This document shows, one piece after another, positions 18,901 to 28,149 of a stretch of 64,000 nt of DNA. The notes below the pieces were generated by a model that saw nothing but the letters and a program-made list of their open reading frames with translations, did no database searches and was not told where the DNA came from. Source of the DNA: Henricia sp. BOLD:AAB3569 (Eukaryota > Echinodermata > Asteroidea > Spinulosida > Echinasteridae); the NCBI GenBank assembly GCA_037783545.1, contig JBBELK010000525.1, positions 372,001 through 436,000 on the forward strand. Direction: 5' to 3'. Numbering within the stretch: position 1 is the stretch's first letter; the number at the start of each line of letters is the position of its first letter. A program made the translations under genes and the position numbers.

Positions 18901-21869
18901 GGATTTGGAGAAGAAATTACCCTATTTGGCCCAGTTTAAACGGGGGATTGAAAACTGGTGGCAGGTGAGATTTAGTTCGAGGAAATTGGTGTAAACGTAG
19001 AAAATAAATAAATAATACCACAAATGTATTTATTTATTTAGTTTTTTATTTATGCGATTTCAGGAATATATTTTCTATGTCCAAGGCCAACTTAAAAATA
19101 AGCAAATTCTTCAAGCTAATTAAAATGGTTTTTCAATAATTTTTGAGACATCGGTCAAACATCCACCACCGCACCAAGAAAAATCATACATCCGGTATAT
19201 CAGCAAAATTATCCCCTTTCAAGTTTCTTTTTTGTTAATTTATATGACACAATAATTATCAATTTTACATGATTTTAAAGCCCCAAACATCATTTGCAGA
19301 TGAAACTCTTTTTTTTAACGAATTCCAGGAACAACTGCCTGCCCTTGTTGAAATTTCAGCCACGCAATACTTCAGAAAACCTTTGAAAAATGTTTGCATG
19401 GTTTTTGTGTTGAATGAGTAATTAGGATACTTGTGAAGTAAAATGTTGTAATTTATTTTATCTCTGGCAGGTGATGTTCGTAATTGGGGCCGTTGCTGGG
19501 GCCTACACATCGGCAATATCGTCCAATTCATTAGGTGTTGCTGATGGTGTAACACCTAGTGCTGCGTTTATAGGTGGCACGTTGATGCTGTATGGGGCAC
19601 GCATGGCTGGAGGATGCACCAGGTATACATATTAAATCATTCTACTATAATACTACGTGTAAAAAACTCCTATTTTTGATCTTAAATAACTTTGTCATGT
19701 GCCTATGGATTTCAACAAAAATTTCAGATCATGTAAACAAGGCATGACAAATACGTGCCTTTACGGTTCCCCCACAATTCACTGCGCGCGGTACATGTGT
19801 AGTGCATGATGGGATACAAATCTATAATACACTCGCAGGAGTGCGCAGTGTCCGGTACACAAGTGAATGGGATTCCGGCCGCTTCAAACTCGTAAAACGC
19901 GGCGAATTTGTGTTTTTTGACACAAATGTTAACTGGTAATATAGAGCTCAGATACAGATTCAACCTACTGTATATCTGTTTTGGGATTATATCGGCGTCT
20001 AGGGGTGGAATAATTGAGATTACTGTCACGAAGTTGATGACTACGATAACGTGATACAATGACTATGCATGACACATTGAGTGCGTGGGCGTCTACTCGG
20101 TACATTAATTTCGTCATGCACAGTAATTGTGTCGCGTTATCGTAGTCATCAACTTCGTGACAGTCATCTCAATTAGTCCACCCCTAGACGCCGATATAAT
20201 CCCGAAACAGATATACAGCACTGTAGATTGAATCTGTATCTGAGCTCTATATTACCAGTTAACATTTGTGTCAAAAACACAATTTCGCCGCTTTTTACGA
20301 GTTTGAAGCGGCAAAGAACTCCACTCACTTCCGGACTCCCATTCACTTGTGTACCGGACAGTGCGCGCTTCTGCGAGAGTACTATATTTGTATCCCATCA
20401 TGCACTGCGCCGTGTACCGCGCGCAGTGAATTGTGAGGGAACCTTAAAGGCAATATTGAGCAAGTTGCATCAGCTTTGTCCCAGAGGGTAAGATTTAAAA
20501 GCCATTCGGAAAAAAAACACCTCAATTTCATAATCTGCCATTTTCGACTGGCGTCCTCGATAAATCGCTGGAGACGGTGGCAGAAAGCGCATGCTATAGC
20601 CGAAATTTTTTTTAAAAAATCCAGCGATCACCCCTGATGTCATTGCACACCACCTTGATCGTTTTGCGCAACTTATTAAAGCTAGGTGGAAATCGCCCTT
20701 CAATTTCATGGTTTTCAACAGTATTCCTTTGTTTTATAGTCCTTTATGTACTAAGAACATTTTGTTTAGAATTTCATCCTGGAAAAGTCAGAAAATTTCA
20801 GTCTCTTTCCGAGACACTTTTCACGCGAAACTGAAAACGAAAGGTTACGTGAATCAACTCGAGCTATGTGTGTGACGTCATAGCGAGGAAACACACAGAG
20901 CTGCTCTACTGACTGTGGTCGTGTACCTAGCTCCTTGCAGCAAACACGTACACGTTGTATGCACGAACGGAACCGCGGATTTTCCACAGAGTTGCAAGTG
21001 TTACCACCAACAAGTCACGAAGCTGGCATTTTAATGATATCAAAAATGAATTCAGTGTAAATACCACTGAGAAAATACACCAACAACTTTTGACAGAAAA
21101 ATAACGACTGGCGGTTTATGTATGCGGAAAGCATGCAAGTTGCTTTGCCAAATAGTGACGGTCTCCTCGCTATATGACGTAGCGGGGTCAATACATATCA
21201 TTATGACGTCATCACCCCGTTTTTCATGTTGGCCTGTTCCCGGTTGACGAACACTGTCTAGTTTTTCATTTTTCTCTCTAATATAAAGTCAGCAATAAAG
21301 ATAAGAAAAAACGCAACTTTATCAAGTAACATCCGTTTTATAAAAAACAATTCCTTGCCAAGTATAGCTTCGAGCTTTCAGGGGCCCGGCTTTAAGAGGT
21401 GCAAAGGGACCTCTGACAGACAGTTTCCTTGACATTTGAGGTTGCCAGTCGAAAGTGGCTGATTCTGAAATTGATTGTTTTCTTTTTCGTATGGCTTTTA
21501 AATCTTACCCTCTCGGATCGGACAAAGCTGATGAAACTCGCTCAATACAATTTGTCAGGCCTTGTTTACATGATCTGAAATTTGGGTTTAAATCCGTCGG
21601 CACGTGACAAAGTTATATAGGATCAAACGTTTATTTATTTTGGACACGTAGTACATGTATTACAAGCGTACATTGGTATGATATAAAAATACTAACAAAC
21701 TAGCGATGGTTCAATAAAAACGAATGCCAATTTGTGTCAATCTCTCCACAGTGGACACGGCCTCTCCGGTTTTGGCCTCATGATGGCGCTTTCTGTCATG
21801 ACCGTCCCGGCCATGTTTGCTGGCGGAACAGCAACTGCCTTCATTCTACATTTAGCACACGTCTTGTGA
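12861..21869 (+). CDS. YeeE/YedE-family (sulphur/thiosulfate-type) membrane transporter, complete 9-exon gene
   Basis: Join of 12861-12951, 16616-16857, 17256-17304, 17501-17600, 17766-17880, 18119-18182, 18795-18964, 19471-19622 and 21752-21869: 1,101 nt, 366 residues, all GT-AG, phases consistent. About nine hydrophobic segments (near 2-27, 46-68, 91-110, 129-145, 166-190, 219-234, 276-296, 309-323, 331-365) with family landmarks: FGLAVEKSRVFEPAVIRDQF near 22-41, SCPGIVLAQIGTSVPN with Cys112, VGDTVGGSQSF near 236, and GGCTSGHGLSG at 324-334 with Cys326. In prokaryotes the Sulf_transp family includes the thiosulfate importer TsuA, whose conserved pore cysteines are needed for transport; both corresponding-looking Cys are present here. 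Plasma-membrane import of thiosulfate or a related sulphur anion is inferred. Nine introns and host-like base use argue for an established animal gene, not bacterial contamination. Confidence 0.9.
13328..13560. repeat. Element E, right-end fragment
   Basis: AGTCGAAAGTGGC...ATTCTGAAATTGA, TCTTACCCTC, TTTGTCAGGCCTCGTTTACATGATCTGAAAT and ACACGTAG occur in the same order as at 21440-21653, the right end of the copy in intron 8. Confidence 0.6.
14128..14517. repeat. Foldback with 22 bp perfect inverted ends
   Basis: GTTAAAGTTGCACTGCCCGT begins at 14128 and its exact reverse complement ends at 14517 (22 bp perfect). The interior contains a run of TGTACAT/CGTAC palindromes at 14340-14410. Non-autonomous element in intron 1. 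Confidence 0.75.
14752..15105. repeat. Family A element, intact reference copy
   Basis: Starts TTAAAGGCCCTATGTATCAT and ends ATGATACAATGGGCCTTTAA, so inverted ends of about 22 bp bounded by TTAA. The interior includes tgcatcaatgcttcagaaaa and gtttgttaccattgctatca, the diagnostic words for other copies. It carries the unoccupied version of the site into which the large palindrome at 23611 inserted. Confidence 0.75.
15590..15800. repeat. Diverged family-A-like repeat
   Basis: tttgtgggagaaattgccaa, gctgcatctatgtggctgaa and caaggcagtttatcaacatt match the repeat at 8870-9070. A 70-codon open frame here is part of the repeat. Confidence 0.5.
15870..16070. repeat. tRNA-derived repeats in head-to-head inverted pair
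   Basis: Plus-strand half (about 16000-16070): GGTCAGCTGGTACAGCATCT then GGTTCAAATCCCGATAAGGC, i.e. A- and B-box of a tRNA. The minus-strand half (about 15876-16000) reads TAGTTCAGCTGGTAGAGCAT and a T-arm ending CCCAATAAGG. A composite would pair GGCCTTA with TAAGGCC as an acceptor stem, but neither half is a complete tRNA (the anticodon stem has a mismatch), so a SINE origin is preferred. Confidence 0.55.
16123..16570. repeat. Foldback family D, copy 2, next to exon 2
   Basis: A 35 bp perfect inverted end: GTATATGGGTCTGTCCACAG at 16123 and its reverse complement ending at 16570. Inner arms carry aaatttgtacac and tttttcaaaaatgtatgttg as in the other D copies. It ends 45 bp before the exon 2 acceptor. 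Confidence 0.8.
16616..16857 (+). CDS. Transporter exon 2: TM2 and TM3
   Basis: Acceptor ccgaaccacag, donor gtaagt at 16858. It completes codon 31 and encodes residues 32-111, FEPAVIRDQFLYSRFIMLKT through the Gly/Ala/Met-rich TM3 (GGLMLGAGMAMAAS). The acceptor tract (tttccccccgaaccacag) lies in the 45 bp left between the exon and foldback D. Confidence 0.9.
17256..17304 (+). CDS. Transporter exon 3: Cys-Pro-Gly motif
   Basis: A 49 bp micro-exon-like exon, acceptor tctatgcag, donor gtaagt. Encodes residues 112-127, CPGIVLAQIGTSVPNA. Cys112 opens the first re-entrant loop of the family fold. Confidence 0.9.
17501..17600 (+). CDS. Transporter exon 4
   Basis: Acceptor ttcattccag, donor gtgagt. 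It completes Lys128 and encodes residues 129-160 (WTLLGCFAGVLLYSATESTL...), TM4. Confidence 0.88.
17766..17880 (+). CDS. Transporter exon 5
   Basis: Acceptor gttttag, donor gtgaat. It completes Thr161 and encodes residues 162-199 (VDRYLGIPYSLLAITTAILT... to FPWKTNYE). The segment is hydrophobic through FELLFPW and ends in a charged loop. Confidence 0.86.
18119..18182 (+). CDS. Transporter exon 6: central loop
   Basis: Acceptor gttttgcag, donor gtaact. Encodes residues 200-220, MWDAGSGKSLFAQRAWPPYV plus Ser. W-PP-Y before the second half of the transporter is typical of the family linker; GSGKS here is not a Walker A motif. Confidence 0.85.
18183..18794 (+). other. Transporter intron 6 with palindrome and foldback H
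   Basis: A 32 bp perfect palindrome at 18549-18580 (AGACCTAGACCTAGCT plus its mirror) and a family H foldback at 18604-18740. An 84-codon open frame at 18312-18566 is intronic and not credible. Confidence 0.7.
18604..18740. repeat. Foldback family H, copy 1
   Basis: Left arm CACGTAGTGGTTGCTAACAA...TTTTTCCGTTG and right arm CAATGGAAAAGGACC...TTTGCTGCCACCAAGCGTCT are mutually inverted and match the arms of the copy at 41885-42100. Confidence 0.55.
18795..18964 (+). CDS. Transporter exon 7: second-half TM and polar loop
   Basis: Acceptor catttcag, donor gtgaga. It completes Gly221 and encodes 222-277: IIIGLLQVPVTLTVGDTVGG, SQSF, then a charged loop ending KRGIENWWQ. The GDTVGGSQSF stretch takes the place of the Gly/Ser-rich second re-entrant segment of bacterial homologues. 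Confidence 0.88.
18965..19470 (+). other. Transporter intron 7 with family-A-like relic
   Basis: About 19275-19445 resembles an A-type repeat (agccccaaacatcatttgca, aatttcagccacgcaatact). No coding signal. Confidence 0.6.
19471..19622 (+). CDS. Transporter exon 8: TM and GGCT
   Basis: Acceptor atctctggcag, donor gtatac. Encodes 278-327, VMFVIGAVAGAYTSAISSNS... to GARMAGGCT, with Cys326 near the end. The GGCT|SGHG motif is split by the intron, so the following exon is required. Confidence 0.9.
19623..21751 (+). other. Transporter intron 8, almost filled by nested element E
   Basis: 2.1 kb; an element with inverted ends spans 19651-21653 and contains a second foldback (19758-20450). Little else remains of the intron. 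Confidence 0.75.
19651..21653. mobile_element. Element E, near-complete 2 kb copy with nested foldback
   Basis: Outer ends are inverted: TACTACGTGTAAAAAACTCC at 19651 and ...GGACACGTAGTA ending 21653; TTTCAGATCATGTAAACAAG (about 19722) faces CTTGTTTACATGATCTGAAA (about 21563). The inner foldback 19758-20450 has arms of about 340 bp (GCCTTTACGGTTCCCCCACA versus its mirror near 20450). No transposase frame is seen, so non-autonomous. Confidence 0.65.
21752..21869 (+). CDS. Transporter exon 9: SGHGLSG and C-terminus
   Basis: Acceptor atctctccacag. It completes Ser328 and encodes SGHGLSGFGLMMALSVMTVP..., a last hydrophobic segment ending HLAHVL, stop TGA at 21867-21869. The protein ends directly after the final membrane segment, as in bacterial relatives. 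Confidence 0.9.
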
Positions 21870-21975
21870 GCATTGTACGAAAGGTGCACATCTGAGGCAT
21901 GTTTTCTCAACCAAAATCAGAAATTGATATGTTTCTGACGAAATTACTGATTCAACGTAGCTTTGGTCGCCAACA

Positions 21976-21981
21976 ATTAAA
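21976..21981 (+). terminator. Candidate poly(A) signal (ATTAAA) of transporter
   Basis: ATTAAA 107 bp after the stop; no AATAAA is seen in the first several hundred bases downstream. Confidence 0.3.
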
Positions 21982-22139
21982 GATGTTGCATTTTGCGAAT
22001 GTCTTCAAGTACTTCTAGCTGTTCTCTGATTAACACTGAAGAGTGTGTAAACTACAATTAATGATATGGATGTTTTTCAGATCAAAAATATTTTAATAAT
22101 TCCATGAAATTGTTAGGATTATTTATGAATCACTTTAAA

Positions 22140-22250
22140 TGGATGTAACTTTGAATAATGGCGCTCGTGGGTTCGAGTCCCACCCGAGCACGCCATGAAG
22201 TTTTTCTTATAGTGTCTTGGGGAAAGCACTGAAAATACAGTGTTAAAGGC
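22140..22250 (+). repeat. tRNA-derived SINE-like fragment
   Basis: GTGGGTTCGAGTCCCACCCG (a perfect T-arm/B-box) then GTGTCTTGGGGAAAGCACT, the tail word seen again behind the T-arms at 36980 and 39040 (gtgtccctgggcagggcact). Confidence 0.5.
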
Positions 22251-22456
22251 TCAATGGGCAATTCCGGAAATTCAAATTTCCACTTCAGAGACTTTGAGGG
22301 CTTGTAATGCTTCACGTATTCAAGTTGTTTGATTTTAAACACATGTTTTTCAAGCATCATTGATGGAAGTGTTATTCCTGAAAAAGGGACTCTCATTGCA
22401 ATGCCATTCTCAGTAAGTGTGTATAGGGTCCCCAGAACCCTCGGTTTTGGACATAC

Positions 22457-22577
22457 TCATTGTATAATTTGCAGTAACCCAATTTTGTTTTTCATGAGTT
22501 GACAAGAAAAACCTTACTCAAAGTGTTGATAGCAATGGTAACAAACGCCACAAGAATTTCTGTCCAAAATGGTAAAC
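22457..22577. repeat. Family A fragment
   Basis: CATTGTATAATTTGCAGTAA, ttcatgagttgacaagaaaa and gttgatagcaatggtaacaa match the left half of the A copy at 23459. Confidence 0.65.
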
Positions 22578-23093
22578 ACTAATTAACATGCTAATCCGTT
22601 TGTGCCGTGTGCTTCATTTCTTGCATGATGTCTCGATTAGAAAGCGACCTTTCGTGTCATTGTATGGATTCCCAAATCCATTACTCGTCGTGTTGGATGA
22701 CCAAAAATAACCCTTTTGGGATTAAACAAGCGAGCGAGAGAAATTATCTCTTCATGATCGAGTGACAACTTTATTGCAGCAGATTGGCAGAAGTCGTTAT
22801 ATCAGTATAGCGTATATAGCCTGACTGTTCATAATTGATTGATCTGCCTTAACACAATATGTTGACAGCTGCGTTTGTAATTCCTCCGTGATGTATTATT
22901 CCTCTCGCTCGTATAACGCATGCATGACCGTCTCACCGTACGTATCCCCGTGAGGTAGCCTCGATAAAAACCAATAAGATAGGGATTAGGGATTCACGCC
23001 AACCGCGTTCCTAGTCATCATTTCTTCGTCCAGACGGCCAAGTCTTATTTACCCTCTGAGCAATCTGTTATTTCAAACGCCATCAGTTATCAC
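22578..23093. other. Intergenic, nothing recognised
   Basis: No repeat family, no credible open frame. Confidence 0.4.
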
Positions 23094-23463
23094 TTAAAGG
23101 AGCGTGTTCAGATTTTTCTCCAGAAAATCGATTTCGTTTTAACACATCAAATACCTCCTCCGTAAAATACTATCCATAGGAAGAAAACAAGAAATTTGTA
23201 ATCTCGAATTTGAACGTGGAAGCAAAAAGGTTGTTGTAATCACTGCACTGCTTTATGAAACATCGGTGGTTTTTTGACGATATCATCGAAAATATAAGGA
23301 TTATAAAGAATACGAAATTTCAGAATGGTAATGAGAAAAATTGGACAAATGATATGGTATGAAAATCTCAACACCCATGGGAAAAATGGGGGGGGGGGGA
23401 GAGGTGGGTGGGGGAGAGGGGGGAGGGGGTGCTCAAAAATGTGATCTGGACACGCTTCTTTAA
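23094..23463. repeat. Family B element, copy 1
   Basis: TTAAAGGAGCGTGTTCAGAT at the left and ATCTGGACACGCTTCTTTAA at the right: inverted ends bounded by TTAA. Interior words cactgcactgctttatgaaa and ccatgggaaaaatggg, followed by a G-rich slippage tract at 23387-23430. Confidence 0.75.
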
Positions 23464-25781
23464 AGGCCCATTGTATCATTTGCAATAACCCAATTTTGTT
23501 TTTCATGAGTTGACAAGAAAAACCTTACTCAAAGTGTTGATAGCAATGGTAACAAACACCACATGAATTTATTTCCGTCCAAAATGGTATTTCATGCTGG
23601 AAATTGACAAATAAGCCAGTTGCGTGATAGATTTGCATAAATCCTAGAGTCCTGCCTCTGCGCTATGGCGCTCGCATAATAAGAGAGTACTGCACCAGAC
23701 TACCAGGCCGTTGGCAACGGTTGCCAAGTGGCAAGGGGGTGCACGCTAGAACATGTTAGCCGGCGCGAAAGTCTGTACGGTACCTGGAATACCTCGCACA
23801 GTACTCTATGCATTTTGAAGCTGGACCATCCGAAATTACATGTTGAAATTGCATGTTAAAACATGTACTCGCCATGAAGTTTCGTCAAAATAACGAGTTA
23901 GAACGTCTTGTTTGACTCGAAATGAACGTTAACTTTGAAAGCTGGATTGTTCCCAATCTGTGCATGATCAATTCAAGAAAAGAGTAACGATTTCGGGTTA
24001 TGAGACCGGTTCAAAGTTGCCGATTGAACGTCGAACCCGAACGAAGGGAGACGTATACACTTTACAGCAAACTTGACTTGAAATAGGGGAAATAAGATGA
24101 CATGCAGCTAGTAAATCTTGCCACAATATGATAAAAAATTAATATCGCCGTTGATTGTTTAATATCCATTCGACGGAACTTCGTCAGAAATTGGCGAGTT
24201 TTGCTGTTTCAGATCGCCGTTCAACGCGACAGCGAGCGACTCTCGTTTTGCGTACATGACCGGCATATTCCGAAGCCCAAGTAAAATCGCGAGAAATACA
24301 TCAACGTACGCGACTTAATTAAGTGGAGATATAAATACCGTACACCCTCGCCACTAATTCTTTCTAATATTACATGATATTATGCCCCCATAAAGTTTAA
24401 ATTTGGTTAGGAAACGTGATTTGGTTTAATAGGAAACATGAATTTTGCGTGTGTAGACCGGGAAAAATGGAAATGCGAAAATTATGCGATGCCTACTAAA
24501 TATACCAAAATAAAAAGGTCGATCGTATCCCGGTTCGTGTTTGCTAGACAGATTTGTGAAACTGAGGACTGTTAGGAGATATAATTGTTTGTCTTTGTTT
24601 AAAATTTTATTCTAATCGAAGTGTGTTACGGGTGCTGTTTGTCGCCCACAAATTAGAGCCTGCCCTTTTTTCCCATCTCAATTTTTAGTGGTGAATTCCG
24701 TATTCCGCACGGATATAGACAAACTCAACAACGTATAACACAACAACCGCTCGGTCAAGTTTTTGCAGCCAAAGTATTTCTAAAATCTGTTGTAACTTGT
24801 ATGTAGCTAGATAATCATTTTAATTCATAATTGAATTACTTTTGATTTTACCCAAGTTGCTGCGAGACGTCGATCATTTCTTTTCAAAAAATTCGGAAGG
24901 TGTATTTGAAATCGTATGCCGGTCTTGTACGCAAAACGAGAGTCGCTCGCTGTTATGTTGAACGCGCGTTTTGGAACAGTAAAACTCGCCAATTTCTGAC
25001 GATGTTCCGTCAAATGGATAAACAATCAACGGCGCTATTAATTTTATCATATTGGCAAGATTTACAATCTGCATGTCATCTTATTTCCCCTATTTCAAGT
25101 CAAGTTTGGTGTCTAGTGTATACGTCTCCCTTCGTTCGGGTTCGTGACGTTAAATCGGCAGCTTCAAACCAGTCTTATAACCCGAAATCGTTACTCTTTT
25201 TTTTGAATTTATCATGCACAGATTGGGAACGATCCAGCTTTCAAAGTTAACGTCTATTTCGAGTCAAACAAGACGTTCTAACTCGTTATTTTGACGAAAT
25301 TTCATGGCGAGTACATGTTTTAACATGCAATTTCAACATGTAATTTCGGATGGTCCAGCTTCAAAATGCATAGAGTACTGTGCGAGGTATTCCAGGTACC
25401 GTACAGACTTTCGCGCCGGCTAACATGTTCTAGCGTGCACCCCCTTGCCACTTGGCAACCGTTGCCAACGGCCTGGTAGTCTGGTGCAGTACTCTCTTAT
25501 TATGCGAGCGCCATAGCGCAGAGGCAGGACTCTAGGATTTATGCAAATCTATCACGCAACTGGCTTATTGACAACCGTGCACGGAACTTTTTTACCATTC
25601 ACTTGTACACAAAATCTATATATAGATTTTCAAGGTTTTCTGAAGCATTGATGTATCTAAGTAGCTAAAGTTTCGTCAGGCTCGTTTACCAACATTCTTT
25701 CCTAGATAATATGGATGTTACACTCTTATTCTACGAATCTGTAAACAGTTTTATCTTGCAAATTATACATAGGCCCCTAAA
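23459..25781. repeat. Family A element split by a large palindrome
   Basis: The two halves (23459-23610 and 25567-25781) together rebuild one A element like 14752-15105 in inverse orientation. The break is filled by the 1,956 bp palindrome, flanked by ATTGACAA on both sides. Confidence 0.8.
23611..25566. mobile_element. Large palindromic transposon, arms about 700 bp
   Basis: Left arm 23611-24295 and right arm 24843-25566 are reverse complements with small differences (outer ends AAGCCAGTTGCGTGATAG). The centre of about 550 bp is not obviously symmetric. It is flanked by an 8 bp direct duplication ATTGACAA (23603-23610, 25567-25574). 8 bp duplications are typical of hAT-type transposases; no transposase is encoded, and open frames in the right arm (24900-25250) are not conserved in the left, so it is non-autonomous. 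Confidence 0.8.
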
Positions 25782-26101
25782 GGAGCATGACCAGATCACT
25801 TTTTTGACCGCCTCGCCCCCCACTATACCTCATAAGTGTTGAGATTTTGATACCATTCCGAAATTCGCGCTTTCAATCCGTATATTTACAAGGATATCGT
25901 AAAAAAAAACATTGATGTTTTGTAAACTAATTTATCCGGTTCCATAAAGCTGTGCAGTAATTAGGCCTACACCAACCTTTTTGCTTCCACATCCAAATTG
26001 GAGATTGCAAATTTCCTGTTTTCTTCCCATGGATAGTATTTTAGGGGAGGTATTCTATGTGATTGCTAGGTTAGAATGAAAAATCGGTACAACTCCTTTA
26101 A
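25778..26101. repeat. Family B element, copy 2, inverted to copy 1
   Basis: CTAAAGGAGCATGACCAGAT to CAACTCCTTTAA; contains tttgcttccacatccaaatt, the reverse complement of the word in the copy at 23094. Confidence 0.7.
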
Positions 26102-26144
26102 CGAGCTGCGATTCTCCCGTGTGAGATGTATAGCGAGTTCCCTA

Positions 26145-26910
26145 CTTTATATAGCCTTTTGACAAGGCCTTATGGCTTTGGGGTTTGGGCGTCTTGAGCG
26201 GAGTATACGAAGGCTGTGCAAACGCTATGCCTTCTGTTTTGCCATAAGGCCTTTTTCGAACTGGCAACTGCTACATTATTCATTACATGCAAGCAGTTGA
26301 CCCGAATGTGCAACGTCACAACATTACCCACGCCCCACTCTGCACGTAAAGATTTTGAAAACAGAAATCGAAAACAAACATTCAACTGAGCCAATGGGCG
26401 CTAGGAGCTTGTTTTGCACGCGCGCGTGTGATGCAAGTCACGTACAGTTCCCGCAGGACAAATTGACCAATCACATGGCTTGCGGCGTTATGGCCTCGTT
26501 CATTACCAACGTAGGTACGGCACTTATATTTACTTCGACACAAAACCATCGAGCTTCATGAAAATACGTTTATATTTGACATAAATTGTTTATTACATCA
26601 ACATTTTATACGGAACTAATATAATTCCCATTTGATTTAATTTATTTGCCGTTTAATGTACCCAGTAAATTCAAAAGCGTAAGCCTACCTCCCTTGTTTG
26701 TAGGAGCTCCCTGCGTAATTTGCATGGAGTGACCTGCACGTGACTGGCTGATTTCTGCTACCACTTTTGGTAGCAAAAATAAAGAAAAACATAAGAATTG
26801 CCTGTCAGTTCGAAAAAGGCCAAGTGAGTAATTCACTCTGCGCGTATAGACTCTACTCAAGTCACCAAATCGCCCAAATTCACGAGGCCTTGACAAAAGG
26901 CTATACTTTA
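26145..26910. repeat. Foldback element of about 770 bp
   Basis: TATAGCCTTTTGACAAGGCC at the left; GGCCTTGACAAAAGGCTATA at the right. A second pair, GCCTTTTTCGAACTGGCAAC-like and CAGTTCGAAAAAGGCC, lies inward. Short open frames in it are not credible genes. Confidence 0.6.
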
Positions 26911-27203
26911 TACGGCAGTGCTTCTGGAGAAACGCTCCGATCCCTTATAGTCAATCCATCCTGAGATCTCAGGGAATTTCCACTCTGCTAAGCGCCGTCC
27001 TCCTCGGGACTTACGATTATAGGGGAGTGCGTTAAAGAGACACGGAGTCAATCAAATCTCCATCTGCTGTACTTTAATCAACACAATAAGTGTCACGCCA
27101 GTTGTTTTCGTAGCGTCTCTAATAGTAGGCCTAGATTGGTATTACATTGATCCGTAGTTTTGGTTTCTGTTCGTTTGATGGGTAACGTTATTTCTTATAG
27201 TAG
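26911..27203. other. Intergenic, nothing recognised
   Basis: No coding or repeat signal beyond TGAGATCTCAGGGAATTTCC at 26961, which recurs at 39220. Confidence 0.35.
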
Positions 27204-27663
27204 ATAGAGGTTTAGATGCACGTAAAACGCAAACGTGTACGTAAAAGCGATGGGTACTTGATCACTATTCTGAAGGTATTTTAGAACAGATCAAAACCCA
27301 CGTCTGTGGCTTTCGTTGCGAGATCAGTTTTGTTGCTGTGACCAAGATTCGAGCCGGAGTTGTAAGACTTCTTCATGATATGACCAGTGCTGAAAGAATT
27401 TCGCTTTCCCGTTCGCGTTTAGATACATGTAAAACGCAAACGTGAACACGAAATGGCTTGAGCGCTGGTCATTATAGGATGTCTCAGAACACAGGTTCAA
27501 ATTTTGCTCACGGCTAAAGACTTGTAATGTATTATGCCACAAAGGTCACATATTATTTTGATTTTTGTTTTCGTCTGTTGTAAGATTTCCTCAAAGTAAC
27601 GACCAAGTGCTCAAAGCATTTCGCGTTCACATTCGCGATTTTTGTGCATCTAAACCTCCCTAT
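27204..27663. repeat. Foldback family I, double copy
   Basis: Ends AGAGGTTTAGATGCACGTAA and GTGCATCTAAACCTCCCTAT. An internal end-like sequence (gcgtttagatacatgtaaaa at about 27415) suggests two units of about 220 bp joined. A single unit occurs at 31795-32011. Confidence 0.6.
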
Positions 27664-28149
27664 ATTTTGTTTAGTAAAACGTGAAACGTTGTGTTCTTAT
27701 GTTTTCCTATACGTGTAGCCCATTTTCGGTTAACGCCATTTTGGGCATCCCATTGGTGGAGCGACATGCGTGCGCGTTGCGCGTGTACATGACACGCACA
27801 ACGTGTGCCAGTACAGTGCACCAATGGAATGCCTTAACATCGAATCCCCAAATGTTAATTAATACATTCAATGGGTCTACGCCCGAGCTCGATAGGCCAA
27901 TGGCCGTGCGTTGCGATGGCATCTAAGTAAGGCAGTTTCAGTCCATTGACATTTGCCAGATGATAGCCCCGTTTCCCCCTCCCACCTCGTGTCGTGCGAT
28001 TTGCAATCAACATTCCGTCTCGCCTGCGTTATTTATAGATCTCAGTGTCTCCAATTGCAGGAATGAATGTATCCATTGCGTGCCGGAACCGCTGCAGTTT
28101 GCCTATCGCTTCAGACACTGCACTGAAGTGAATGTGTCATATTTTGTTA
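27664..28149. other. Intergenic, nothing supported
   Basis: Overlapping open frames of about 80 codons on both strands at 27681-27926 show no recognisable domain. Confidence 0.35.

Noticed and set aside
24900..25250. 116-codon open frame in the right arm of the large palindrome
   Set aside because: The left arm does not preserve the frame and no transposase motif is visible.
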